In this document: positions 1 to 12,400 of the stretch, piece after piece
Numbering within the stretch: position 1 is the first letter of the stretch
Layout: the number at the start of each line of letters is the position of its first letter
Source of the DNA: Xiphophorus maculatus
Lineage: Eukaryota > Chordata > Actinopteri > Cyprinodontiformes > Poeciliidae
Assembly: GCF_002775205.1 (NCBI RefSeq)
Contig: NC_036444.1
Span: 4,940,501 to 5,004,500, forward strand
DNA length: 64,000 nucleotides
Reading direction: 5' to 3'
Position numbers and translations under genes: made by a program
The notes under the pieces: generated by a model
Database searches by the model: none
What the model saw: only the letters and a program-made list of their open reading frames with translations
Told to the model about the DNA's origin: nothing

Positions 1-229
1 GATTTGTAAACCGTTTGACTCTGATTTATCTAGTCCATTTAAGGAGCGCCAGTCGACTGAAGAGCAACTTCTCCGTCAGAATTAACGAAACAGCCTGATT
101 TTCTAGAAGCTTTATTGTTTGAGAATTAGTGCAGAATGCATACACCAACGTTAAAGCTAATATTTCACCTTTGCGCCCTACGTTGGTGGTTTATATTAAA
201 AATATCCTCTTTACATTAGTAGCGTTCGA

Positions 230-517
230 TTACTCGGCGATCTGCCAGCCAACCTGCGGAGTTAGCCTGGTTAGCCGTTAGCTGGATGCGCAGCAGCAGA
301 GTGCCGTCTGGCAGCTATTTAACCATCGGACCGATGTCTCAAAAATCAACCTGGATTTGTTTTACCTCGTTGGAGACGAACGTTGGCCGCTAATCTTAAC
401 GGAGCCTGCCCAGCAGAGTGACCCGGAGACGCGGATGTTTCTGTCTGACGGTTTATTGTTCAGCGGCTAACCGAAGCTAGCCTGTTAGCAGCTAACCCGT
501 TAGCAGCGGCTGTGAAG
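230..517 (+). promoter_or_regulatory. ambra1: Putative ambra1 promoter and noncoding exon 1
   Basis: This GC-richer stretch stands out from the AT-rich sequence that follows. It ends at a good splice donor, TGTGAAG|GTAGGC, with the last exon base at 517. The first coding exon has a clear acceptor at 6225, so a noncoding exon must lie upstream, and this is the best candidate seen. The stretch carries seven copies of GTTAGC or its complement. The transcription start was not located. This is inference from splice signals and composition. Confidence 0.42.
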
Positions 518-889
518 GTAGGCCGAGCTCCGATTATTCGGCTTTAAATGTGGATTTTTCTTATTTTGCGATTTAAATGCTGGGTTTATACTCTCACCTA
601 TTACTATAACTTTTTATAAAGGATATTTAGAAACACTGGATATATTTAAACAGCAATTAATGTAGGTTTTAGCTTCATCTAAAGGTTAGCTGGACATATC
701 GAGCTAACATCACCAGATTAACGATTACTGGTTTGTTAGTGTCTCTTTTAGGTTAGTTAGTGACTTTGTTGTAAATTAACTATGCTTGGGTGACTTTTTG
801 TGGGTGATGTTGACATTTTATAATGTTTTTAGGTGTTAGAGAGTCGAAGTTGGACATAAACAGTGTTCAAAATTGATTTATCCAGACCT

Positions 890-1290
890 TATTTCTCGGT
901 ATCACACAAGAATATTCATACAAGAGACAAATACAAGACCAGCAGCAATAAATAATATACAAATGTAACATTTTTCCGTAAAAATATAACTCTAAGCAAT
1001 AAAAAATGTAATTAAATACTGTGACATGAGATAATTTCTCATAAAGGACAGTTTTTCTTCAGGCCAACATCCTAGTTTGCAGAAACTGTTCCTGAATCAG
1101 ATTCTTGGAATGTGGAACCTCCTGTTACTTCTGCCTCATGGTAGGAGTTGGAAATGATCTTCTGCTCCAACATAGAAACCCTGGATGGCTTCAGATCTCT
1201 ACTGGCATCATGCTGAGCTCATCAGATCGTTACAGCTGTCCCACCATGATGCAGAAGTTCCTGGAGTCCTGCTGATTCTTTGACCAGAAT
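890..1290. repeat. Possible degenerate interspersed repeat
   Basis: The text from about 1075 (an aaactgttcctgaatc core followed by ggaacctcctg) resembles a dispersed repeat I have seen in other fish genomes. No ends or target duplications are visible here. This is weak recognition only. Confidence 0.25.
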
Positions 1291-2614
1291 CACGATCCTT
1301 TTTTCCAGACAAGAAGTAGTACATATTTAAAACATAAGAAATAAATCAAGTGAAGAGGACAACACATCCATCTCTGGTATATCGAAGTCTGTAACCATAA
1401 GGAATAAATCAATAAATTGCATAATAAATTAAAATAGGTGTGATATTTTCCATTTGCGTGCATGTTTGTGTAGTTTGCCTAATCGTTAATGTGATGCTGG
1501 TCTTTAATATTGAAAAGCCACTAATTTTGAAAAATACAGCAAACTTTTGACCCGCAGTACAATGTGGTTAGTTTAACTCTTTATTTTGTTACAAAAGTCC
1601 TGACTGGAAGTTTTGCTTGTTTTCCCACTCTGAGCCTAATGATTCCTATGGTGTTTTGTTGAGACTTCATAATCTATTTTGCTTATTGTTTCAGTGGTTT
1701 GGTTGATTTATTTTGCATATTAAAATGTCTTCCAGTTCCAGTGTTAAGTGGACATATCAGTATGTCAATACTGATATGTCGTTCATTTCTATTGGAAACT
1801 GTTTTCTTTCCAGTTAACTAGGAATTTCTGCTCTTTATCTCTGACTGACTGTATTAGTTTGAAACCTAGATTGAAATCAGATCCTTTTTATAAAATGGTC
1901 GCTGTTTGATCTGATTGGTTCACTTTGATTTATGAAGTAAGACCAATCATAAGAATATGTTAGTTAATTGGAAATGTGAAGTGTTGTCTCATTAGCTTTT
2001 TTAAAATAATCATAAAGCTCCATTTGAGGGATATTACTGCTTGTTCTCAGTTATAATGGGAGTTCAGGTTGGTTATAATTTCTTGTGACTATTGTCCTCC
2101 TGATCAGATTTACTTTTTTTGTTACCAGAAAATGCTGGGAATGTGGTTTGCTGATTTCAGTTTTCATGACTCATTCTGACTTGCAGTCCTCAATCCAGAC
2201 AGTTTATATTTATTTTATTGAAATAAAAAGTGTCCAGTGCTGTGCGTTTAATTCATGCATTGATAAGTGAGAAAAACGTCGTCATAACTGAAGGAAAATG
2301 CAGATCGTCCATTAACTCGGTTTGTGCTTTTTAGACGGGATTAGGAAGAAGTTGGAGAAACTGAACAGAAATTAAAAACCTAAACTGAAAAGCAAAGCTA
2401 CAATCTGGCTGGGATTTAATCCAGGATCTTCCTGCTGTTTCCCTCTGCGTGAAACCTGTTAATATTATTATTAAAGAGGCTATAGTGAAGGAAAATTCCT
2501 CCCTTTATGTGATTTACAGTCCTCACTCTGCCCTGACGACTCATTCTAATAGAGCAGTGTGTTACGGACAAAAATGTTACATTTCCATTTATTTTTCAGC
2601 TATTTCAATTATTA

Positions 2615-2965
2615 CATAAACCTGTCACAATAAGCTATCTATTAATCACATGATAAGATAAAACAAGCTTGATAATTTCCATTCTGATATTTTTTTGAAG
2701 GGTAATATTGTTTTAGGGAGGCAAAATAATCCATTTTATTTATGGTTTCTATTGTGTGTGTATTTATTTTCTTTTTTTGTTTCATTGTTTTTATGGTTGT
2801 TTTATTTTGGATACGTTTTGCAAAATTAAAATGTGTTGGTTTTTGAGAGGGAAGACTTGTATTATTATACCATTATCATTGTATTATTTTAAAATTACAT
2901 AGAAACAAAGTCTTATATTGCAGTATTTTATTGTCCAGTAAAATTTATCATGTGACAGGCCTATT
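2615..2965. mobile_element. hAT-like MITE copy, TAGGCCTGTCAC family
   Basis: The copy runs from a cctgtcacaataag end to a gtgacaggccta end, so the termini are inverted copies of one another. The interior shares the same T-rich core (tattttggata followed by aaaatg) with the copies near 3.4, 4.4 and 20.9 kb. It has no coding capacity. The hAT assignment is an inference from terminal style. Confidence 0.55.
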
Positions 2966-3044
2966 ATCACAATATGATTTCAGATTACCAGTCGTTTCTA
3001 GCAAAGCACGTTTCATTACAAACTGCAATGACAGATTAAAATAA

Positions 3045-3540
3045 ACATTAATTACTGATAATATCAAAAGTCACAAACCTTTCCATTAAGCATTGTGGAT
3101 CACAAATAAACAAGATTTAAAATATATATACTTTCTAATCTATCAGTTTGACGATGAACAAAATCAATTTGCAGCTGTTTCTATGAGTGATTATGTTGCA
3201 TGTTAAGCATAGTGTAATTATAATTTACACAAACTGGTTGCAAAATATGTCGAATCGCATTATGAGTGTGTTCTGCATTCATATCACAAAGAAATTGTTT
3301 TTCTCTTTTCTCTCTTCCAAACAAAAACTGGATGACAAAAGTTCTTTGGTCTTAACTAGTCCTGCTTTTTTTTTTTTTTGAGGACAGTTTTGTTTACAGA
3401 GACTTCATAATTTATTTTATTTATTGTTTTTGTTGTTTTGCTTATTTATTTTGGATATTTGAAATGGCTTCCAATATTATCACAGTAACGTCTGGAGCAA
3501 TTTATCGCCCAGCAAAATGTATGAGTTAACAGGCCTAAAT
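3045..3540. mobile_element. hAT-like MITE copy, TAGGCCTGTCAC family
   Basis: This copy contains the family landmarks aaaaactggatgacaaaagt and a gaggacagttttgttt stretch, and closes with taacaggccta near 3535. The left end is blurred. It lies in ambra1 intron 1. Confidence 0.5.
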
Positions 3541-4021
3541 ATAGTGATATCGCAACTGTTATGCTTATTGCAATATTTTCTCATATTCTGCAGCCCTGCT
3601 TCTCCATCTTGTAAAAATGCTTAAATGTTAGGTCACAACTAATGTCTCTTATTGAACTTTTAAGCTTTTCTTTGATAATTTCTGTCGTTTTCTCCTCAGT
3701 AAAATGTTAAACTTTTCTTGCGTTCAAAATGAAAGTTTTTTTCTGAATTAAATGCGCTGACTTCCTTCCCTCTCCCCTGACTGAGATTGATGCTTTAAAT
3801 CCAGGTGTTACCCCGATCCGCCCCGCTCTCTGAATGAAACCCAAACGCTGCGGCGGGGTCAGCGAAAGGTCACGTATTAATCACGCAATAATCCACACAG
3901 TTCAGCTGTGTGGATTATTCTGATCTTAGGCACTTCATGCCGACCTGGTTACTCCTTAATCTGGCGGTGACACATCATCTGGTGACACTGTTCATTCCTC
4001 AGCTGATACTGACTTGTAGCG

Positions 4022-4023
<2 letters not shown>

Positions 4024-4076
<53 letters not shown>

Positions 4077-4087
4077 GGGGGGGGGGG
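4024..4087. repeat. (GT)n microsatellite followed by a 14-G run
   Basis: About 25 uninterrupted GT dinucleotides run directly into fourteen consecutive G residues. It is likely length-variable and prone to assembly or sequencing error. The open frame through it is repeat translation only. Confidence 0.97.
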
Positions 4088-4194
4088 CGGACGTGTGTGT
4101 GTGGACAGGAGTAAGATATGCAACTCTAAATTAAGCTTTGTGTTTAAAGATTTCAGATGGGATCAGTTTTAGAGGTCAGGTAGAATCTGTTCAT

Positions 4195-4665
4195 GTGAAT
4201 TAGGTCAATAATCAATAAATCACTTAATGGCATTTTAAGTAAAAACAAGCTCAATAATTACCATTTGCATGAATTTTTGCCTCTTTCTCTTCTTTTTTCT
4301 CCTTTTCTTCCAAAAACTGGATGACAAAAGTTTCAGTCTGGTGCTTTAGTCTCAACTAAACCTTTTGTTTTTTAAGGACAGTTTTTGGATATTTTGGGAT
4401 ATTTAAAATTTCTTCCTGTTCCAGTGTTAAATGTTCCTCAGAATTTAAAGTTTATTGACTTTGAGAATGTGTCCTTTTATTGTTACATCAATATCACAGG
4501 GTTTTCCCTAGAAAACATGCTAAGCCCGGTGGCCCGCCAGGCTTATAATACACTGGAGGAAGCCCTGTATCATTATATTATTTGAAAATTATCTCAGGAC
4601 AACAGTATTATTGTTTATTTCAATAACTTCTGGGACAATTTAGCTGTAATATATTTCTTGTTTTT
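4195..4665. mobile_element. hAT-like MITE copy, TAGGCCTGTCAC family
   Basis: The family core is present in order: aaaaactggatgacaaaagt, gtctggtgctttagtctcaa, an aaggacagttt tract, then tttgagaatgtgtcc. It matches the copy at 20474-21110 in the same orientation. The right terminus is degraded. Confidence 0.5.
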
Positions 4666-5084
4666 ACATAATCAGTAAGCAAAACGAAATTTTATGCTGG
4701 TTCTGATAAATATCAGAATCAGAAAATTGTTTGTTTTAATGAAACAAAGTATTCTGATGAAAATGCTTTAGCGTGTTTGCCATATTTGAGAAGAACAAAA
4801 AGAAATGCCTTAATTCTTCTTCTTCATGTAGATTATCTCAGCAACAAGAACAGGAAGTGGGTCAGTCAGTCTTTAGAAACTTTTGCCTTATTTAGCAGAG
4901 TTTATCATTGGTTCCACCCAGGTCTGCTTTTGGTGAGTCTGTGGTTTTATTTACTCTAAAACAAAGTTGCAAGTGAAAAATGTGGTCACAAAAAGTTTCC
5001 ATTTTATGATTTTAATTTGTATCAGTTTTGAAAGCTCAGGCCTTTAACAAAGAAATAACAAAACAGTATGTCTGAATCAATCTA

Positions 5085-5155
5085 CCTGGACCCGTGAAAC
5101 AAGTTTATTTGGCTCACAAATGGCCCCCGGGCCACACTTTGGACACCCCTGAGCT
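5085..5155 (-). mobile_element. hAT-like remnant, GGGGTGTCCAAAGTG family
   Basis: The plus strand reads cacactttggacacccctg at the right end, the complement of a terminus that recurs near 24.63, 34.21 and 57.13 kb. Only this end is recognisable. Confidence 0.45.
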
Positions 5156-6225
5156 AACGTTACTTTTATAGCGGATTTTGAACTGCTTATTTACAGGATT
5201 TTTATTTTTAAATTTTTTGGGTTTAGAAAAGAGCAGATTGAACATATTCTGATTTTTTTCTCCTTTTTGGGTGAATCAGTGAAGCTGCTGAACTTGTATA
5301 TCTTTTTTAAATGAAAATTTCCACCTTTAATCAAATATCTGGAGCATATAATCAGCATCATAAACTGTTGTTTCTGTTGAAGCACTGTGAAAAAACGAGA
5401 CGGAGAAGCGCTGTGTCATGGCCGTTTTATTTATTGAGCGCTAGCTGCTTGTCTGACAGCGTTCCTGTTCCTGTGAGGAACGTTGCAGATGGAAACTCTG
5501 TAAATTCAAGCGCTAGTTAAACCTTAAAGCTGCAGAGATCAGCAGACTGAAATCTGAATAAATGCATGTTTTTTTTTTTTTGTTTCAAAGTGAGAATAAT
5601 TATTACTCTGGATTAACGGCTGCTGAGGAAACGAAACTCCTCATCGTCTCTGATGCAGCTTTGGTACTTTTTTTATTTTCTTCCTGGTCTGATTCAGAGG
5701 TTTTATGGTTGCTTGAATTTCACTTTGGTGTTTTTAAGGTTTGGAAAGTGCTTGATTTCTTATAAAGCCCTTGAAAGTGCTTGATATTGAAATTGCACAG
5801 TTTTGTAATAAAGTGCAAACCTTTGTTGATTAAAATCTGCTAATATATTTTAGGAGAAAGTTGTTATACTGAACATTTCAGACTACCTTGTGAGCATAAT
5901 AATATTTTATAAAAATAAAAAAAATAAAATAAAATATATATATATATTACAATTTTACATTGTAAATGTCAAATTCTATAACAATACATTATTAATAACA
6001 GTAATTAATGATATACAATAATGAATTGAAACTGTATTTTTTACTTTTTATTTTTATTTTTTATCCCCAAAGTGATGCTGGAAAAGTTTGAAAACTTACC
6101 TTGAAAAGTGTTTGTACGCTTTTCTCACAGTAAAATTCAAACTGTTGATAGTTCCTCAGTGTTTTTCTGTTTTCTAATAGAATTATGGTGAAAATATTTT
6201 CTGAATCAATCTGTTTCTGTCATAG

Positions 6226-6304
6226 CCTGGCCTCTGCATGGCGACAACAGACTGACGGCAACAGGAGAGAGCAGCCAATCAGCTGAGCCCCGCCCCGTAG
6301 CAAC
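6226..6304 (+). other. ambra1: ambra1 5' UTR in exon 2, with a small uORF
   Basis: A pyrimidine-rich tract ending catag at 6225 gives the acceptor. The segment before the start codon contains an upstream ATG at 6238 with stop at 6253-6255, a five-codon uORF. The main ATG at 6305 has A at -3 and G at +4, a strong initiation context. Confidence 0.6.
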
Positions 6305-6436
6305 ATGGCGTCCCGTCAGAGGAACTCGGTCCGGATCCTGTCGAGCCGGGAGCGGGGATCCCAGACATTCGGCTCGCAGCGGCTCCTGCAGCTGCTGGTG
6401 GAGGAGAAGGTCCGCTGGATGAAATGGCAGAGTCAG
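6305..6436 (+). CDS. ambra1: ambra1 coding exon 1
   Basis: It encodes residues 1-44, including [11 protein letters not shown] and [16 protein letters not shown], which match the human N-terminus. The donor is CAG|GTGGGT, phase 0. The start is chosen for its Kozak context and agreement with the family. Confidence 0.92.
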
Positions 6437-9400
6437 GTGGGTTAAAAACACTCAAGTCCCAACAGCTTGGATTTAATGAAACTGGACATCCTCAGCACAT
6501 AAATGCTGCAATCAAGTGCAGCCTTCCACCAAACGCCTAGTGTTCTCCTGATCATCCATTATGAATGGCAATAAACATAGAAATACATTAATGGCTCAAT
6601 AAAGTAATCTTGATCAAATATTGCATCCAAAAAATATACAGAAAAAAACACTTATTTTATTTGATCACAGTGTAGAAAAATGTATATTATTTTTAACATG
6701 TCACTGTTTAATTTTTCATTTTATTTCCAATCTTACTGTTTTTATTAACTTTTTTAAAAAAATGATAATTTTTTGTATTTACCATCAGATTTTATTTCAG
6801 TATTTATTTATTTTTGCATATTCTGTGTTTATTTACCCTCCTCTATTATTTTTTACGTTTTCACAAATAATCAGAAGGGAAAAGAGAAAATGATGAAAAT
6901 GAAAATATTAATCTTCAAATAAATGGAAAAAGAGAGGAGAAAATAAATCAATGTACAATTAAAAAGTGACCAAAAAGGTACAAAGTAAATACAGATAATT
7001 AAATGTAACAGTAGATTAAAAAAATAACATTTATGAAATAAAAATTTGGAATGAAATGGAAAGTTAAATAATACCAATCATTTTAAATTAATACTGTTGA
7101 AAATGATAAACACTGATTTAAATAAGTCAGGAAAGTTTTTATTTTTTGGAATCAAAATTGGCACTTTCATTATTTTATCAACTCATTTATTTATTTTTAT
7201 GTTTATTGACCAATTTTGTCAGGATAAGTCCTCCGTAGCCACCTGTAAAGGACTCATATTTTTCAGGCATCTTGTTTTTTGTTATTATTAACAGGACAAT
7301 AATTTAAAGTGTTTCAAATAACGGATGTTTTAGGATTATTCATTTATTCTGGATTGAGCTTAAATGTTTTGGTTTTTGTCTCTTCTAGAAAGTGGAGCTT
7401 CCAGACAGCCCTCGATCAACGTTCCTACTGGCCTTCAGCCCGGACAGGTCACACACACACATGCATGGACACACACACACGCTCGCTCCCACACACCCAC
7501 CTTCAAAAGACTTTGTCTGCAGTACTAGAAATGCTTTTAAAAACATAAACATTAGAACTAAAGAAAACTCTTGGATTTTTAGAATTAAAGATTAAGCTTT
7601 TAAGCTTTGATTAGCTTTTTATTTTTACATTAGCATCCTTCATCAATTAGATTTCATCTTTAAGAAGTAAAACCTCTTAACTTCTCCCTCCATGGTCAAG
7701 ACGGGCAGCGACACCGAACGAGTGAGGTGGGTCGAAGAGCTGTCGCCATGAAGCGAGGCCGGGAACCCAACCGGAAGATTTAACCCTCCAAAACGCTGCG
7801 TCACACTGAGGCTTTAAATAAAAACATGTTTAGTTTTAGTTCAGGCCTTTTGGAAGTGAGCTTCTGTTCAGTTTAGGGGAGGGTGATGTTGTTTGAATAA
7901 AATCTGAGATCGCTCTGAGTTCCAGAACAAGGAATAAAGTCTCCATGTTTTCAGTTATTCCCCTCATGTCAACTTAATGTTAAAACCAACTGGAATCATT
8001 AATGATTAAAACTGCCTCATTTGTTCCTGCAGGTCTTTAATGGCCTCCACACACGTCAACCACAACATCTACATAACGGAGGTGAAGACTGGAAAGTGCC
8101 TCCATTCCTTAGTGGGCCATCGAAGAACCCCCTGGTGTGTGACCTTTCACCCCACCATTCCTGGCTTGGTGGCCTCCGGGTGCCTTGATGGGGAAGTCCG
8201 CATTTGGGACCTGCATGTGAGTGCAGAATAAGTTGGGACTGTTTCAGGAAATCTCTTCATCTTTGTCCAGTAATAAGTGTAAACTGAGAAGACATTCAGT
8301 ACGACTAGAAGGAATCCTGAACCAAACAAAGTAAAACTGTAAAAAATGTGATAAATGTTGCAGTTTGACATTTGGATCAGATTTGGTTTGGATCATCTAA
8401 GTTTTGCTCTTTTGTTTGCTTGCAAATATTATAACAAAAAACAGAATTATTTCATTTTGGGCTGAAACGATTAATCTGATTAATTGATCATTGAAATAAT
8501 TGTCAACTAATTTACAAATTCATGAATATTAACTGGAATATGTATGTCAAACATGGCCATTTGATGAAAACAGCACATTCAGAGCAATAAAAAAGCCAAA
8601 ACTGTGCAAAAATATATACATTTTGTGTTTAAGAACTTTTGTCTGTAAGTAAGTTCTACCCAGAACTTTTCTTGGAACATAGTTTTAGCTTCACCGGAGA
8701 AACTTCTGTTTAAAAAAAATGTCCTGCTGAGCTCTTTTTGTTATCTAATTATTATCGAATTATTAATCATTTAATCCAAAAAATAATGATCAGATTAGGT
8801 CTGCACTGTATTGATGTTAAGCCAAGCAGAAATGACTGAACGTTTTACATGTTGATGTAAAGCTTTAAGCTTCAAGCTTTAAGCTACACAAAAGAAATGC
8901 AGTTTTATTGCATTTTAGGCAATAAATGTTTCTTATTTAAAAAAAGAAGTTGAAATATTTGTTCATTTTCATCTTTTAATGTGTTTCTAACATTGGATAA
9001 AAAGGCTTCAGAGGCTAGATGAAAAAAATATACCAAAGGTACTATTTCTTTTATCTGATTAATCAGTTTTTAAAATAATTTTAGTTGCAGCTTCACTTTT
9101 ATTAACCTGCTGATTGTCCAACAAAAGTCTTAATTCATAACTTTAAATTTAAAAATTCATAATATTGTTCTTGCATTGAAAAACAATAGAAAACCTGAAC
9201 ATCTCATGTTGCACCTTTAACATAAAACCTGTCATGAAAAACAACAATATTTCAACTGCATGTTTTGTAATCAGAAATGTCTGAATTATGACTGAATGAA
9301 AACGGGAATATAAGCATTAAAAACATACCAGTACAAATAGTTTATTTCCATTACTTTGTTGGGCTGAACTGGGTGATTTGCTTCCAGGGCGGCAGTGAGA

Positions 9401-12400
9401 GCTGGTTTACGGAGAGCAACGTGGCCATCGCCTCTCTGGCCTTCCACCCGACCGCCCAGCTCCTCCTCATCGCCACCAACAACGAGCTTCACTTCTGGGA
9501 CTGGAGCCGCCCGGAGCCCTTCGCCGTGGTCAAGACGGGCAGCGACACGGAACGAGTGAGGTGGGTCGAAGAGCCGTCGCCACGATGCGAGGCCGGGAAC
9601 CCAACCGGAAGATTCAACCCTCCAAATCGATGCGTCACTCTAATTCTTTGAATAAAAACATGTTTACTTTTAGTTCAGGCCGTTTGGAAGTGAGCTTCTG
9701 CTCAGTTTAGGGGAGGGTGATAAATTGGAAGAAAAGTGTAAAAAAATAAAAGTCTTGTTCTTGTTGTTTGTTCCAGGTTGGTGAGATTTGATCCTCTGGG
9801 TCACAACCTGCTCACGGCGATTGTGAATCCGTCCAATCAGCAGGTGAGTTGTGCAAAAATTTCCAAATTCTCTGGCATATTTCAGTTTCACTGAAAGATG
9901 TTGACTTTTATACTTTTCGCTGTTTATTTCTGCCCCTTTTGCTCAAACTGAATTGGCAAGAAGGCTTTCATTCACTGCGCTCTCTCTTCATCAAACTCAT
10001 TACAAGAAACTTTTAGATTGACTGTACTTGCCTTGTTTAGTTTCTTTAAATATAAACTAAAATGTCTTGAGGCATATTGTTGTTTTTTTAATAGCTTTTC
10101 ATTTTCTTTTAATCTTTTGATTAAGATTTCCTTGAAAAACAGGTTTAACATCTCAATGGATATTTTTATCCTGGTAAAATAAAGATTAGTTCTTAACATT
10201 TGTGTTGTGATTTTTCTCCACTTGTAAGATGGGAAAAATATCTTGCTATAAGTGAAATAATCTTGCAGATGAACTAGGACTTTTTCATCAGTATTAAGGA
10301 ATTATTGGCGTAAAAGCTCATTTCTTGCTGGAAACGTTACCCTGTAAGTTAGATGTTCCTTGTTTCAAGTGCACTAAGATATTTGCATTACAAATTACTT
10401 AAAAGACTTAAAATTTCTTTTAAGTCATTGCAAATCTTACCAAGTATACAAATACTTGGTAAGATTTAGTGTTTCTGAAGTGAAGTTTTAAATTGCTATT
10501 GGTGTTAATCAGTGTTTTTATTTTGAAGAAAATCTTCATGTTGGTCATTTCCTCATTTGATGAGTCTCTTCTGTCCCAGAATGAGGAAGACTCTGAGGTC
10601 CCGATGGACAGCGTGGAGATGCCTCACTTCCGCCAGCGCTCCTTCCTGCCTTCCCAGCCGGTTCGCCGGACACCAATCCTCCACAACTTCCTGCACATCT
10701 TGTCGTCTTCTCGCTCCCCGGGACCCAACGTCGGAGCTGAGCAGCAGCAGCCGCCTCCACCGCCGCCGCGGTCCATAAGCGACGGCGGCAGCGGAGTCAG
10801 CGAGTCGCCCGGCGGTCCCGGTGGCCCCTCGCTCCCCGGCTGCACCCAGCACCTGGGCATGGTGTGCGTCTGCACCCGCTGCTCCGTCAGCCGGAAGCGC
10901 TGCCTGCCCACTGGCGCCTCCACATCGACACCGTCGGTTTCCACGGAGACGCCAACGCTCTCCACGGCCTCCACCTTCTCTTCGGCCCGCACAGAGCCGC
11001 GGCAGCCCTCGGAGCGGCCCTCCGCCTTCACCTCCGTCTATTACAGCGCCGGCGCCTCCCTGAACCCCATCATGCCGAACATCATGGAGCCGCTGGGATC
11101 AGCGCGGCCCGGCCCGGACTGGACCCGCAGCCTGCTCAACATGCGGGACAGCGCGGCAGGCCCCGCCATGCTTCCTCCCAGGACCTCCTCCTCTTCCTCC
11201 GTCAGCCTGCTGTCGGTGCTCCGCCAGCAGGATGGCTCGTCCCAGTCACCGCTCTACACCTCCGCCTCGGAGGGGCGGGGCTTTGCCCAGCAGGGGGAGC
11301 CAGGGAGCCGGGACGGCGCCGGGACGAGCAGCGGCCACCACCCGTTCTGGGATGGCGGCCGCGGCTCCTCGGCCTCCTTTCGGAACGTTCTGCAGTGCAA
11401 CCTGAGCCGCTACTTCCTGGAGTTCGACCGCATCGACATCGACCCGTCGCTGGGCGGCAGCATCGCCGATGGCAACCAGGAGCCGAGCCAAGAGCTGCTG
11501 AACAACAACATGGATCCGGACAGGCCGGCCCAGTCCTCCTCTTCCTCGCCAACCATCATCCACTACCAACCGCCAGCACCACCTCCCACCTCCCACAGCC
11601 TGGAGAACAACGTGCCGCCGCCACCGCCGACCTCCAGGGGTCACCACCTGAACCGCTGCCGGGCCTGCCACAACCTGCTCACCTTCAACCAGGACTCCCA
11701 GCGCTGGGAGCGCACGCACCAGACTTCCTCCACCACCTCCTCCTCTTCCTTGCTGGATCCTCCCTCCTCTTCCTCCTCCTTCCCCTCGCCTGCTGCCGCC
11801 TGGCAGCCGGAGGAGAGCAGGAGGACGCTGGAGACCCAGGAGAGGGAGAGGAGGGCAGCGCCAGAGACCAGCGAGCAGCCGCCTCTTCCTCCAGGTGGAG
11901 GAGGAGCGGTGGCATTTCCGCTGGCGCCGCCACCCAGTCAGACCACTGAACAGACAGTGGGCCTGGTCTACAACCAGGACACGGCGCAGTGGGAGAGGGT
12001 GTACCGGCAGGCCACCACCAGCCGGGCCGTTGAGCCGCCAGAGGCCTTAAGCCAAGAAATGCCTGTTGACCCGCCGGATGAGGATTCCCTGAGGAGGTAC
12101 GGCGCTGCAGTCGGCTCCAATCCGGGATCAAAGTTATTGATTAAATGGGCAGTATCATGTAAAATTAACCCTTTTGAACTTTACATCATGTTATAATGTT
12201 ATTCCCTCAAATCATACCTGGAATGTTGCTTTGATCCTTTAATCTCCATGGCAACCATTCAGGTGTGTAGAACACCTGGGTGGATCTAGCCCCACCTTCA
12301 AGGCGCAGCTCCTCCTCAGAGCTGCCGTTTCTGAGCTTCCGCCTTACAGAGCAGCTCCTTCAGACTAGCCAGCAGCAATTAGCAAATACCTGCTGGAACT

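Larger units (their letters stand above)
518..6225 (+). other. ambra1: ambra1 intron 1 (inferred)
   Basis: No supported coding sequence is seen here. The interval is AT-rich and holds three copies of the TAGGCCTGTCAC repeat family (listed separately), a GT microsatellite, a short hAT-like remnant near 5085-5155, and A/T-rich low-complexity DNA around 5900-6060. The short open frames in it lack splice context and family similarity. Confidence 0.45.

Noticed and set aside
10545-12131. Several long open frames on the minus strand and alternate plus frames across the large ambra1 exon
   Set aside because: The real plus frame has clear AMBRA1 similarity. The others are GC-driven shadows rich in R, A, P and G with no motif.
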